From contig CM029126.1 of the NCBI GenBank assembly GCA_016859345.1, forward strand, positions 14,687,027 to 14,751,026: a stretch of DNA of 64,000 nucleotides, in the 5' to 3' direction. The DNA is from Istiophorus platypterus. Taxonomy: Eukaryota > Chordata > Actinopteri > Istiophoriformes > Istiophoridae. Below the pieces are notes generated by a model. It did not search any database, was not told the DNA's origin, and worked only from the letters and a program-made list of their open reading frames with translations. Below are positions 1 to 12,900 of the stretch, piece by piece (the first letter of the stretch is position 1; each line of letters begins with the position of its first letter). The position numbers and the translations under genes are program-made.

Positions 1-503
1 AGGTCCCCTTCTCTAGGTACTGTTTCTCTTTCATGTGAGGTGAGTCCCATCATTCCCCTATGCTGCTTTGTTCTTTCAAAGCAGTTTATTAGGAAGGTGA
101 CTAATGCCATCATTTACAGAACAGTATATCTTTGGAAGTGGATATTGGACTAATGCCACATAACTTTGGTTAGATCATTTCACCCCTCCACTCTTCATTG
201 GAACTTGTTCATTATAGCTGCGGTCTCTATATTCAGAATGAGCTGACATTTTTATCAGCTGTAAATTAACTGACTTAAGACTGTACTCCTAAAATCCACA
301 TTGGTGCCTTTTGTTGATTGAGAAAAGAAACTCATTTACCACATCCTTTTAACCTTTTTAGATACTAAAATAAGCCCATGCACTGTATGTTACTGTCATT
401 GGGTAATATGTTGTTCTATATCATTACACTATGGGAAGGAAACTGAGGAAGTCATTAGTCTTGAATCTAAAAGCAACCTTGTCTCCCTTCTTTGCTCCTA
501 TAG

Positions 504-1025
504 TGAGTGTTCCTTAGTAGGACAAAGCCGGGAAGGCAACTCCAGCTTTAATATGCTACCACTGACCCAGTTTTTCGAGTAAATGAATTGCAAAGTGAAA
601 ATGCCTAAAGTCAGACTTCTTAGCAAGCTTGCTCTAATACTGTCTAATACCAATAAGAGTCTGCAACCACGGACTACCATGACAACCAGTGGAGGTACAC
701 CATGGCTGTGGGCCTGCAAAAGTGATGAAAATCTACTGAGCTTGTTGCACTGACCCCTTTCCAAGATAATGCCCCAAATACTGAACAATCTTATAAAAAA
801 TTTAAGAAGATGCTACGCAATAGAAACAGTTACATTACCACATAGTGTAGGAATGATGAATTTAATCTACATTAGTACCTTAATGTATTTTGCAAGCACA
901 AATCAGATACACACAAGAGAAATCCCTCCCTGATCTGTCGGACACGGAGGCAGTATAGGTACGTCTACCTAAAACTAATGTGGTCTACTTAAACTGCATC
1001 TCTAATAAATTCTATTTTCATGAAT
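504..1025 (+). other. Candidate terminal exon of an unidentified plus-strand gene
   Basis: A pyrimidine-rich tract ending in TAG just before position 504 is a good splice acceptor. If used, it opens a frame of about 25 codons that ends in TAA at 580-582 (last residues LPLTQFFE). An AATAAA polyadenylation hexamer follows at 1004-1009. This fits a last coding exon plus 3' UTR of a gene entering from the left. I do not recognise the peptide, and an acceptor plus a short frame can occur by chance. Positions 1-503 show nothing else I can support. Confidence 0.2.
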
Positions 1026-1379
1026 CTTATAATGTTCTGTTTTTGTTGTAACTTAACTGTAGGATCGCAAATAATAATTATTTTCATGACTGATTAATCT
1101 GCCAGTTAATCCATTAATTGTCTGTGTAGGACAAGTAAAAAAAAAAAAACTAATAAAAATGGTTTTCCTAAATTCTCAGAGATCACAGTAATGATTTAAA
1201 ACCCTAAGACATCTACTGGCGTATATAAAAAAGAAAAAACAGCAAATCAATTTTAAAACCTTCAACCAGAACGCTTGGCATTTTTTGCTTAAAAAAATTA
1301 CTGAAATGATCATTATCAAAGTATTTTCTGATTAATGTTGGTAGATTGATCGTTTAATCGACTCTCCTTAGCTTTATGG

Positions 1380-2280
1380 CCTTTTGGAGGCTGTAGCGTT
1401 CGGTGCTTTTGAAAAGTCATGTTTGGTTCAAACCATTGCAATGAAGGAAAAATGTAGCTGACTGGGTATTAACGATAAACAATGCAACAGAGATAAATCC
1501 CCTAAAATCCCTGATAATAAATCGGGGACGCATCGCTGGATCTTTAGTTCACCTGTGAGCTGGTTTGTCATTAAGACCCGACGTCTCTCACTTCCGGCTA
1601 CCACCTTTGCAATTAGACGTACAGAAACAATACAAAGATATATTTCTTTGAAGCAGTGATTGTTTTACCCGACGGAGATGGATGAGCTTTGGAGGAACAT
1701 GTAAACGTATTCATAGGTGACTCGTTTGGTAAGTTTCGTCTCCACTCTTCCCCCCTTTTGGCTCGATTTGGCTCATTAGCTGTGCGGCTCCACTGAAATT
1801 AGCCGGCTAGCGCCTTGTGTTTGAATTAGCTAACTACGTAGCCATTCACAAACTGGGGTAAAAAAAAAAAAACCCAAAACATCCGTAACAGAAAAGTCTC
1901 TGTTTATAATTTGCTTTCTGTCAATGTTATCATCCTCGTGGAGTGTAAACAGCATATGTAATTACAGACAATAGCCATATAAACTCATATGTACAGTGTT
2001 GCTGACGCTCTTTAGCACTAGTTGTAATCCAGTGTCTGAGAACTCGTCTCGACTTTTATGGCGGCTGCAGCGTTGCTAACCATCATTTCTTCCCTCCCCT
2101 ACATACTCGTGTCCTGTACTGATGATCGAGGTGCACCGGTGTATTGAAGGGTCGACTAAGAATAATCTTACACCGGGACGATATTGGGACATTGAGGATG
2201 AGATTATCTGGACTGCAGACTGGATTTTCCCTTTTTGAGACCTCAGGACTCTTGACAGGTTGACTCGTAACACTACTCCT
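1380..2280. promoter_or_regulatory. CpG-enriched promoter-like region, gene not assigned
   Basis: CpG dinucleotides are clearly denser here than in the AT-rich flanks. The stretch holds an ETS-type CTTCCGG core near 1592, a YY1-like ATGGCGGC at 2058, and a strong plus-strand donor (TTTG|GTAAGT, exon end 1728). These are typical of a housekeeping promoter with a short non-coding first exon. Direction is uncertain, because a minus-strand donor-like CCGGAA|GTGAGA also exists near 1590. The only ATG-led plus-strand frame (2058-2147, 29 codons) is too short to name. No downstream exons could be connected before the opposite-strand transporter gene. Confidence 0.3.
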
Positions 2281-4153
2281 GTGTTAGTCCATTATTATCA
2301 ACCCCCCATGTGTCCTCATTTTTTCTCTTTTGCATCATTGGCAAAAGTATTGTTATTACTCTTTTGAGGTGCTGTCAATTTGTACAAAGTCTCAGGATCG
2401 AGATACATTGTTGAGATACTTTTCATGATAATCGTGCTCCAGGATTTCAGACTTTCATAGACCGGCACGGTTATGACCATTTAACGCGACATTGACCTCT
2501 GCTGGCCACAAAAAGCCACTACATTTGCCCTGGCTGTGGTGTTTTCATCCTCAGCACTTATCTATACTCTCCTTGCAGTCTTCTCTTTACACTACAGGAA
2601 TTTTCACAATCGTGATAACTTTCTGGGAGTTACAGCTTTATTCTGACTGATAATGAATTTACTCTCCCTGTGCTAATGCATTACAGACTGTACAGCTGGG
2701 CTGCAGCTTAAAGGAATTTGTCAGATACATCTCGGGGGAAAAAAAAAAAGAAACCCTGGAAGCTACATGTGTGGATTCTGTGAATTTATACATCAAATAT
2801 CTATAGTCCACAGGGGACATAATATATTACCATATATCATGTGGCTGTCCTTCTTATTGGAATGATTCCAGTAGAGTAGAGTTACCATGTCTTGTGGAGG
2901 TTGAATTGGTGACTATAGAAGTATTAAGCTGTGAATGGATAGAGCCAAATACAACTGCAATGCCAAGAATGACATTTCGCAGTCTATTTAGATGACTTGA
3001 TAGGAAGTAATGTAGCCTGTCGTGTGTAGCACTTTATTTTACATTATAAACACTTTATTTGATTATTATTCTGTTCTGAAGACCTGAGGCCAGATCCTCT
3101 TCAGTCATCTTTATTATCATGATAACCAGTCTGAAAAATAACGACAACATAAAATACAGAAATTTCACAGGAAAATTATACAAATATATTGAAATGTGTT
3201 GCTGGTTGTATGACAAAAGGTTAAGATTTTATGTTATTTCCACCGTACATGGAGATATGAAAACATACAGTAGCTGAGAGTAATTCCCAAGTCATATTCC
3301 CAGCAGTGTTCTTGTTCTTGGTTGAGGTATGGTAAAGTTTAGTTCATCAGAACTACAAAAGAATGAAGTAAAGTGTAATTCAATACTGCCATTAGCAGTG
3401 ATTGACATTTGCTATCAACAAATAGCTATCACTGATTTCAAACATGTCACAAAATGAAGATTGCTTTCCTCTTGGTTTTCTATAAAACTATTAATATCAC
3501 TCTTTATATGGGAAGGAAAGAAAGTTTGGAAACTATTTTTATTTATCTAAGTACACAAGCAATTAGAATAAAATAGTTTGCGTTTTAAGTTTGACTAAAG
3601 TACATGGTGTGATGTGATCTTTTTTTTTGTTGTAATCCATAAACCAGGTTTACATGCATAAAAGAAAGGCAAAATTTTGCTTGATTCATCCACAGAGAAA
3701 CAAACCAGGGGAAGGAAATACTTTGTCCTTTCACTTCTGTCCATTAAAAGGGGGCTGCCTTTCCGATTTCTTTTTTTTTTTTTTTTAATCAAACAATCTC
3801 ACATCAAGTTCCCTTTATGTTCCTTTTTGGACATCCCGGAATATTTCCAAGTGGACGGATCAGTAACATCGATGCCACTTGTAAAAGTACTTTCTTGTCT
3901 TGTTTGTATTTTCATGTATCATTGCTACGTTTTCCTCACAACATCAGTTCTTAACTGAGGGAAGGTTAGAAAAATCTCTCTATCCATCCGCCCTCCCATC
4001 CAAAAAGCTATGTAAGTTAACAGGCTTGATTGATGAAAGTTTTGCAGTAATCCCACAGGCTTTGCAAAGGCATCTGCTGGTGCCTTAGCCATTACCCTTG
4101 TGTCCTTTGTTACATTAGATCAGGACATTTCCCCTGGAGGTACATTTGCTGCA
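2281..4153. other. Intergenic stretch, nothing supported
   Basis: AT-rich sequence with short A and T runs (for example around 3770-3785) and no reading frame with splice sites or family resemblance. I see no gene here. It lies beyond the 3' end of the ferroportin-like gene. Confidence 0.5.
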
Positions 4154-4159
4154 TTTATT
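4154..4159 (-). terminator. Polyadenylation signal of the ferroportin-like gene
   Basis: TTTATT on the plus strand reads AATAAA on the minus strand, about 280 nt after the stop codon at 4440-4442. It is the first canonical hexamer after the stop, so the 3' UTR is probably about 300 nt long. Confidence 0.45.
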
Positions 4160-4439
4160 GTAGCCCCCTCAACGTATGTACACGAAGGGAGAGCGTGTCT
4201 CCCACTCTATTTCACCTGAGTTCTTGTTTGCTGCCATGGCACATGGCCCTGCAGGAAGAAAGCAACCAAGGTGGGACAGGCACTTGCTGTGTTGTGCTGA
4301 AATGAATGGCTATGTTGGGAGTGGAGTGTTGCAATAGGATTGCTGAAGGAATAGGCCGGAGGCATTCATTTCACAGGTGCAGAGTGGTGTCAGTGCTGCT
4401 GAGCATCTCATGCCTGGATGCGTGGGCCACGTCTGCTCC

Positions 4440-7400
4440 TTATGTGTCGAGGCGGCGTTTTCTCTTGACTTTGTGTGCATACAGGAAGTACATAGTGTGC
4501 CCAGTGGTGATGAATAACACAGAGATAATAACTAGGATGCCAAAGTGCTGTGGCTGTGGAGCGGAGATGACCATGATGAAGTGAAGCAGATCCATCAGGT
4601 AATTCATAGAGCTCTGCACCCCATTTACAACACCCCGCTCTGACTCACAGATGTTCTCCTGCAGGAGCTGAGTCACTGTCAGGTCGAAGGACCAGAGACC
4701 TGAAACAAAGATGTCATTAGGATTTAAAAGTTTACCTGTCCATTAATTTAGCCTATATTCTTAACAGCTTTGCCTTTATAAAGCCCTTCACACAAAACTT
4801 TAATTCATAGGAACTGTAAACTAGGGGTCGATATCAACATTGATATCTTTTTATAAGGATCCCTAAAGTATGATTATTGAATACTGTAACTGCGGGATAT
4901 ACTAGTGGCTTACTAACTCTGCCACAACTCATATACTGACATTGCAACTGCACACTTTACTATCAATATAAGGTTGAATTGAAGGTCTATCTACTTACCG
5001 ATGCGTGCTGTGATGACGCCTAAGAACAGCAGGATAATGGAGATGTAGGATTCTGGCGCAGTGCCAGAGGGCACATTGTCAAAGAGCACAGTGTTGTTGG
5101 TCCAGTGAATGGAGGAGCGGTCAGGAAGCAGTGGCTGATTGCTTCCTCCCCTCAAAGGATAAGTGTGTTTTTGCCGTTGGCTTGCCATCCCTCCAAACTC
5201 GGTGGAGGAGTTGGAGGTAATGTAAGGCATCAGCAAGCTAAGGTCCATTGGGCTGCCAGGGGCAAACACAGAGCACACACACAGCAGCAAGCAGCCCAGG
5301 TGGAGGCAACTTGAGATTATGCCTGTGTTAACTAGGCCATAGGTCTTCCTGAGTCTGGTGAACATCAAGGTGCCCATCAGCCCTGTGATAGCTGATATAC
5401 CCATCAGTAGACTAAGGAGGGAGCCGCTTATACCCTGAGTATAGGCATAACCAGTGGTGATGCAGTCAAAGCCCAGTACCGTGGTGTAGAGGAAAGCCAG
5501 ACCCATTCCTGCCAGGAAAACAGACTGGCGATAATAGGCCCTCCAACCATCCTTACAGGTGCTGGCCAACCAGCGAAACTTCCGGAAACACAGCGGCAGG
5601 TCTGTCATTTCTTTGAGGTACAGCCTTGAGTTGCAGCTGCCTTCTGTTAGAGGTTGAGGCTGTGCAACAGCATCTGCTGATGAGAGAGAACAATTTCATC
5701 CATCACTTATGTCCATCAAAATTTAATGCACAAGCCTCAGTCTGTGTTTTGGCACCCTTTCTGTTCAGCCTCATGTTAGTTAAGATATGGCATGAGTCAA
5801 AGAAATCACACCAATTATTAAGCCCATTGTAGTAGATGGAGGACGGGTAATTGCAGCATTTTATGATGGCTGCATATCACAATCTAAAAACTCCGATATA
5901 TACATAATTTTTCTGATGTCATCAAAGAATTGCCTAGGTATTTAGTGTGAATATGTCACAATTCCCTTGAGACACATGAGATTTTTTTGGCAGAAATCTT
6001 AATTGATAGCACCTTTTTCAAAGTGTCCATCTTTCAATACTACCATCAATATTTCAAAATTTGAAATCGGGTTGATGGAACTTTTAGATGCTGTATGTCA
6101 TTTCTACACTGCCAAATAAAGGAAGGCATAATGTTAAGATAGTTTTGCCTAATGCACATTTTTTAATTTTGTATATCTATAAGGTCATTTAGCATGTGTA
6201 TGACTCCATGATGCTGCTACAGTTTAAGCATGTTTTATGTAAATCTAATTGCATCCTAATGTGAAAATCTGGAAATCATAAAAAAAGAGATACCAGTCCA
6301 TACCTTGTGACCTCCTCCTCTCCATTCTCTGCAGATACACCTGATCCACCTCCACCACTGGTGGTTTTACCGAAAGAGCGGGGACGATGCGGTACACCCG
6401 TGACAAAAAGAAGAACTCCACAATGAGAGACACAAGGTTCCAGCCCAGGATGAAGCCACAGCCAACTACATTGGAGGCCAGGGTCATGACCTGTCCCACT
6501 GCTAGTGGGGCCAGGATGTTAGTCACCTGATCTATCCGCCTCATGGTTGCATTCATCCCTTTTGTTAGGATCAAAGACATAGAGGTTAATGAGCTTCCAC
6601 TAGAGGACTTTCAGCAAGACTAGAAGTAGACCAGTAGCTGAGTTTCTCTACAATTCCAGTATTCATCTTGCATAGCCCATGGCAAACATGGAACACACAC
6701 CAACATATGAATTAGCGAGAAAATCTCCTTACCAGCTAGGTGACCTCGGTTGTAGCCTGTGATTACCACAATCCAGTCCCTCTGAATGGCAATGGTCAGC
6801 GCTGTGCTTGCAAGGTTTGCCACATCTGCCAGGATGATCACCACCGTATAACAAACCACCTTGTGTAAGTTTTGTGATGCAACATGTTACTATGACAGCA
6901 AAGAGTAGCCACAACCTCAGAAGCAGAGACAACAGGGACACAGGACAGAGGGAACAACAGCAGCAATAACTCCTCTTTTTAACAATTGTGGTGAGTATCC
7001 TTTGTGCAGATCAACAAGATATCATGTTATGAAATATAATTGTTAGTCAGATATGTAGTGTCTACTCACAGTAAGCCATCCATCCCAGATCTGTTCAATC
7101 CTTTGCTTATATGAGAACACTAACATGAGCACAATGCTACATACTGTCACTGAGACGTTCTGAATGAAAAGAGACGCATGTGCAACTAAAAGGGGACAAA
7201 AAAAAAGACAGTTTTAGAATATCAGAACATGGATAATATATTCTGTAAAAAAATGAATTCTGGCCTTGACAGATGTGAGTCAGTGACTCTAAATTTTGTG
7301 CCATGAGTGCTGATGGTGTTGAGTCTAGCTATCACATCAGGAACTGATTTACACCCTAGACATCGGGCAATATAATTTACCACCTGGTTGGATGGGAAAC

Positions 7401-8095
7401 CAGCACACTTCTGGGCTCTAAGATTGAAATCCAATGATCTATATCACTGCTCCCTGCTATGCTGCATCCTTAAATGTTCAAATGTGAGGGAGATTTGCTT
7501 TGCTTACCTTTATTCCTGGGATTGCGATCAACCCAGTCGCCAATCAAAGCCCCAAGCAGGAGCACTGACCCAGCCACTACCAATCCAAACACGGCAGTCA
7601 ACAGCAGGTTACGGCCGTACAGCTCAATCAGGAACACAGAGATAGCAAAGTGCCACATGCGGTCACCCTGTTTAACACATAATAAAACCTTATCATTGTA
7701 TGTTCCTTTGAAGGAGGCTGTCTATATAGTGTCACACAGTTTATAGTAAGTAAACTACCTTGCAGTTATTTAAGTTTCGATGTCTTATTTATTGCTCCAG
7801 GAATCAGTTTCTTCAGGAAATGATTCTTACCCACATTGACAATGCTCCACTGACATAGATGAGAAACTTGGGACCCTTGAGGTAGATAAGAGCTGAACCT
7901 TACGAGGAAATGCATGAAAACCGAATAAGCACAAATTATATTTACTACAAACACATTGCACAGCCTGTGGTTGGATTTAAAATTGAGTTCACCTGGTATA
8001 CTCCTTGCTTTTTTTGCACTCGCATCCCTGATATCGTCGGACTCAAACTCGACCACAACCCCGCCACACTGGGAGGCATCTGCTCGCTGGGACAT
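4440..8095 (-). CDS. slc40a1: Ferroportin-family iron exporter (SLC40A1-like), 8 coding exons
   Basis: Ferroportin exports ferrous iron from cells across the plasma membrane and is the hepcidin receptor. Coding exons, minus strand, 5' to 3': 8095-7993, 7892-7831, 7667-7508, 7185-7070, 6859-6733, 6558-6304, 5673-4999, 4699-4440. All phases join, giving 585 aa against about 570 in mammals. Family blocks are plain: GDRMWHFA and GDWVDRNP in exon 3, IQRDWIVV in exon 5, MNATMRRIDQ and GCGFILGWNL in exon 6, GFDCITTGYAY in exon 7, and SMNYLMDLLHFIMV in exon 8. The hepcidin-binding cysteine (human Cys326) is Cys345 here. The start is supported by an in-frame TAG (8099-8101) two codons upstream and a purine at -3. 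The acceptors of exons 5 and 6 have weak pyrimidine tracts. The N-terminus and the large cytosolic loop diverge from classical ferroportin, so this may be a paralogue rather than slc40a1 itself. Confidence 0.9.
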
Positions 8096-8101
8096 CGCCT
8101 A

Positions 8102-9920
8102 GAGTAGGATCGTAGATCTGAAAAACTGTCGCACTCTAGTTCCATTGATGATAGTAGAGTGTTCCAATACTGTAGGTCAGATCAGTCACTTACTTTGATA
8201 TTTTGAAAGACAGTTTAGTTTAGGATGTCCTGCTAGGTTACTTTGTTATCGATTACTACAAGAATGTATAGACAACTTACAGGATTACTGGTTATTTACT
8301 TAGCAAAATAAAGGGAAGCAATTCTAGACCCACACCAGAAATCAACATATGACAGTACTGTAGTAATTAATTAAATTCACAATTTATTTTTCTTAACCAA
8401 CAACTCAATGCAACAAAATCCACCATTTCCTTTTGATTTCAACAAACCACTTTAACCCTCTAGCTTGATAGCATCAGTGTAACACTGTTAAGTATGCCAC
8501 ATCTATATTAATCAGTCACGTCAGATTTTTTTTCTTTTCAAAGAATCAACAAGCACAAATAATGGCTGCAATGTGTCAGAAAGTCAGTTTGTGAGGCAGG
8601 AAAAAAATAAAACAGAAGAAAACGTATCCACAACAAGATTTAGCTATTCAGATTTGAAAATAGTGAAAGTAGCATTAGCATGACACCTCATATACCAGCT
8701 CTATAAGTCAATGCAGGGTCAGTCGTCACCTTTGCTCTGATGTTACACTCAATCCTTGCCGTTGTTTCCTGACGATGTATCTTGTGCCATGTGTTCTACA
8801 TTGGGATGCTAGTCTTTCCTGAGAGCTGGAATTCAAGCTGTAGTAGTTTGAAAGGCTTAATAACATCACAGTGTTCAAGTGCACCATTGTATGAAAGTGC
8901 CAGAAAAGCAGAACAGGCAGAGGGAAAACAAAGGCAGCCAGCATATTCCAAAGCACGTGACACTGGGGGGGACAATATCACTGTCCACCCACACCACAAA
9001 AAGGACAACTGTGTAACTCGTATGACTCAAAATACACACACGCACACACATGCACATGGCCAGCAAGGACATGTATGCACCCTCACACACAAGCACAGTC
9101 CTACTACTCTCATACACCCACATGCCGTGTTGACGTGGAAAAAAAGCTACATAAAGGACACATCATGCAACACTACATCACTCTTTCAGCTAACAAAGAG
9201 TAGAAAGCAGATAAAAATATATCATACAAACAAAAGCTGTTCTTTAGGCAGTTGGGAATGTGACTGACAAGACGATGCCTAATATTAATAAATGTCAATG
9301 ATAATGAAGTTACTTGAACACACAAACACAACAATTTCTACAAACATTAGCTTATGTGGCATTGTTGTACACATTCGTGCTGAAAATCATTGCGGTGCTG
9401 TTTTTGAAAATCGATAATGCTCTTGTTGCAAACCATTCAGAAAAGTTATCCATCACATGATGAACTGTTGGCTGCCTTTAATCAATATATTGACACAAAT
9501 CTAGTATTCAGTTCCAGCCTTTTGGTAATTAGTTAATATTTTTCTCATGGATATTATCCAACATTGATTTGATCTGGCTAACTTTGTTTGGATTTCTTTC
9601 CCCAATATAAATACAACAATGTAAATTAAGACAAAATTTATGTGTTATAATTTAGCAAATATACTGAAACTATGGCTGCTACAGCAAATACACTGTAGGA
9701 GTGAAAATATCATTTATATTGTAATGAAATTACAACCTTGCAGTACAATACCATACATAGAATGGACAAAAATTAAATAACCAGTAATTTTTTTTTGTTT
9801 GCCCTTTTCTTTCCAAATAAGGATATAAAATAAGAAATAATTAAATGACAAAATATTCCACATGTAATATTGGTAGCCTGACTATCTGATAGGGCTAGTT
9901 CTAATAGAACAGCAAAACAT
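8102..9920. other. Intergenic region between the ferroportin-like and SLC6 genes
   Basis: This holds the presumed promoter and 5' UTR of the ferroportin-like gene at its left end and the 3' flank of the SLC6 gene at its right end. A short CA-rich tract lies near 9033-9110. No coding exon, CpG island or clear transposon was seen. Confidence 0.5.
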
Positions 9921-9927
9921 TTTTCAT

Positions 9928-12900
9928 TTACAGTTCTCCGTTACAGAGTTCAGTTGCATATGGGTTTTGATTGTGCCTGTTCATGATGTACTTCTTCAGG
10001 AAACCAATGAATTTGTAGAAGGCCACGAGAGGAATGGAGACAACCGGGATGACAGATAAGAGGATGCAGATAGCATAAACCCATTCCGGATAGTGCAGAA
10101 CTTCAGCAAGGGGGAAGTCCACCTGTAGGGGGTAATGGAGTGATAAGTCCATTCTTTTTCCACTTTGTGCCAGATTTAACAAATTCTACACAGTGATGTT
10201 CAACTGTAAAACCTGTCTTACATAGTCTGGGTTCCAGGCATTATATGTCGGTCGTTTTTCAGCCTCAACCACAACGAATGCAACAAAAACCACTAGTAGC
10301 ATGAAAGGGCTTATAAAGCGCCAAGTAGCCTGCCAGTAGATGTTGGGCCTCCGACCAGTCATCCACTCAATGTCGTCATTAAACCTGAGAGCACATGGAA
10401 ATACCATCTCAAATCCAACAATGATGTAGTAATATTGCAAGTGCAATGATGACATGAATTACAATATCACCTTTTTATTCCATAGACGTATACTACACTG
10501 ATGATCTCAAAGAATGCAATGATGAGCAAAGGCATGGATCCCACATAGCTGTTGAAAATCTCCAGCCAGTAGTTTCCAGATCGCAAAGTAAAGATGAGAG
10601 CCACAGTAAAGGAGGTGAGGCATATTAACCCTATGAGCAAAAAAAGGAAAATATAAAGCTCCTGGTATTTTTTCATTCTATGAAAATCAATATGTCAAAG
10701 GAAATAATAGGAAACCTTATACAATCTACCGTTAAAAAAAGAAATTTGAAATCTCCTTAGTGCCTGAAGGAATAAACTGCTGCATGGACATATTTGCATC
10801 CCATGAAAACATGCATTCTGACATTGTAGATGTTCATGTTTTTCCACACATATGATTAAATTAATTGCAAAGAGTTAAATTTCCCATGAAAAGGGAAATT
10901 AACTCTGCAGGAACTAATGTTTCCAAAAGGCACATTTGCTTTTCAGCAACAGGTTGGCTGCTTACAGTACATTTGACATTTGTGTTACTGTGTCATAATC
11001 ACTTTAATGTCATAACACAATAGAAACTAGTGTTGTCAATGCCCCAAATGCAAAGACTGCAAATGCCATATGAAGTTCTTAGGGCTTTCAGTTTACCTGT
11101 AATAATTTCCTTAGGCAACCATTGTGGGAACACACGCAGATCTAGCAGAGGAGTAAGGACTCCCTCTAGATTTCCAAACATGGAGGTCAGGCCCAGGCTG
11201 AAGAGCATTACAAAGAACAGCACCGACCATACCTGAGAGCCTGGCATTTTTATCACCGCCTCAGTGAACACAATGAAGGCAAGTCCAGTTCCAGAAGCGC
11301 TCTACAGGTAGGATGTGATATGTAATATCATACACAATCTCATAAAACTTTGTTTAAAAAGCTTTGTTTAAAAAACGATTTTAATAGTTACAGATGTACT
11401 ATACCTGATCCAGGAAAGTCTGTAGATTGCAGGTTTTTAGCCCGAGGCTTTCCACCTCTGTTTGATCAGTTGTATTGAGATAGTTTAACCACCGATCATA
11501 GTTTTCAAGAGTTATGTTTTCATCCCCAATGTTAAAAGCATTTGTCAATTGTAGTATGTTCCTAAAATTTACAGAACATGAGTCATTTAATGCTACTATT
11601 AAAAACATCACTTATGATAATGAGTGTGAACATTTCATGTAATAAACTGATTTTTAATTTTTGACTGATATTGTAGTGGTTTATATAGTATAGTCACAGC
11701 GGTAACATTGCTTTGGGGTCTAACAACTTCTAATGAAATAATATTCATTTACACATTTACACACAGTGATAATGCTGCATAATTATTGAGCTGGATATAC
11801 TGTATTATTGCAAACCAAATTACCTCAATGGTACATACCAATTTCGGCAATCATTGTAGTTTTCGTTTGCTTTAAATCCAAGAATGGAAAAAATAGGAAT
11901 GGACGCATATATCGATGTAAAACTGTTCACACATCCAACAATTAGGGCATCTCTTTCGCAATTATTCCTGCAAAGACAGAATACGATCTTAGTTTTGTTT
12001 TTTTTTTTGTTTTTTTAATTCTAAACATTATACTGTGAATTAAATTTGCTTACTTCTGAGGATTATAACTTGAAAAAGCAATAAGTCCCCCAAAGGCCAA
12101 AGACAAAGAGAAAAAAATCTGAGTAGCAGCATCTAACCAGACTTTAGGATTCTTGAGGGTTTCCCACTGTGATGAACATATTAATTTTCAGGTTGATTTT
12201 AGAAGTTACTCATTAAATCTGTCATGAAATCATTTCAATCAGAAGCTAACAGAAAACTTACATTTGGAGTGAAGAGATATATTAAGCCATCGCTTGCCCC
12301 AGGCAGAGTCAAGGCTCTGACCAAGAAGATGGTCAGAACAAGATATGGAAAAGTGGCTGTGACATAAATAGCCTGTTGAAAAAGTTTAGACAATGATTTA
12401 TTATTTAATGTCTACCTCATAAACATTCTGATTTGTAAAGCACCAGCAGGTTCTTTGTCATTGAGCAGGTTATTTTGAAAGGATGTTTTCAAAAGCGTTA
12501 ATGTTGGAGAAATTTTAACAGCTCTAAACAGTTGTGAGTTATTGTCACTTGTGTAGATGATAAAGTTGGGGAAAGACAAAGACCCATGCTCTACAATCCC
12601 TTGCCCTCATTACCTACTGCAGCCTTTACTAGGGTCAGTAATACATGTGAAAACTCTTTTAAACATGTTGAGCAATATTGGTGGAGTCCTGCTAAATCAG
12701 AGCCAATTCATAAGTCTTAAGCTTATATCAATCTGTTTTAGGAAAGCCAGTGTTACTCAAATGATATCAACATTTTGCCATTAATTGCTTGTTTCTGTGC
12801 AGTAAAATATAACAGATATAACAATACCATTATTTTTTTGCATTTCATCAGACAGATAAATTACCTTTCCAATAGTCTCAATTCCTCGTATGAAGCAGAT

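Noticed and set aside
2058..2147. 29-codon ATG frame beginning with a hydrophobic, signal-like peptide
   Set aside because: Short, weak start context, no linked downstream exon and no family recognised. Kept only as part of the promoter-like region.
7945..8145. Alternative frame overlapping exon 1 of the ferroportin-like gene
   Set aside because: It does not join exon 2 in frame. The frame starting at 8095 does, with exact phase.
8482..8487. CAGTGT on the minus strand as an iron-responsive element loop
   Set aside because: The five bases on each side do not pair, so the required upper stem cannot form.
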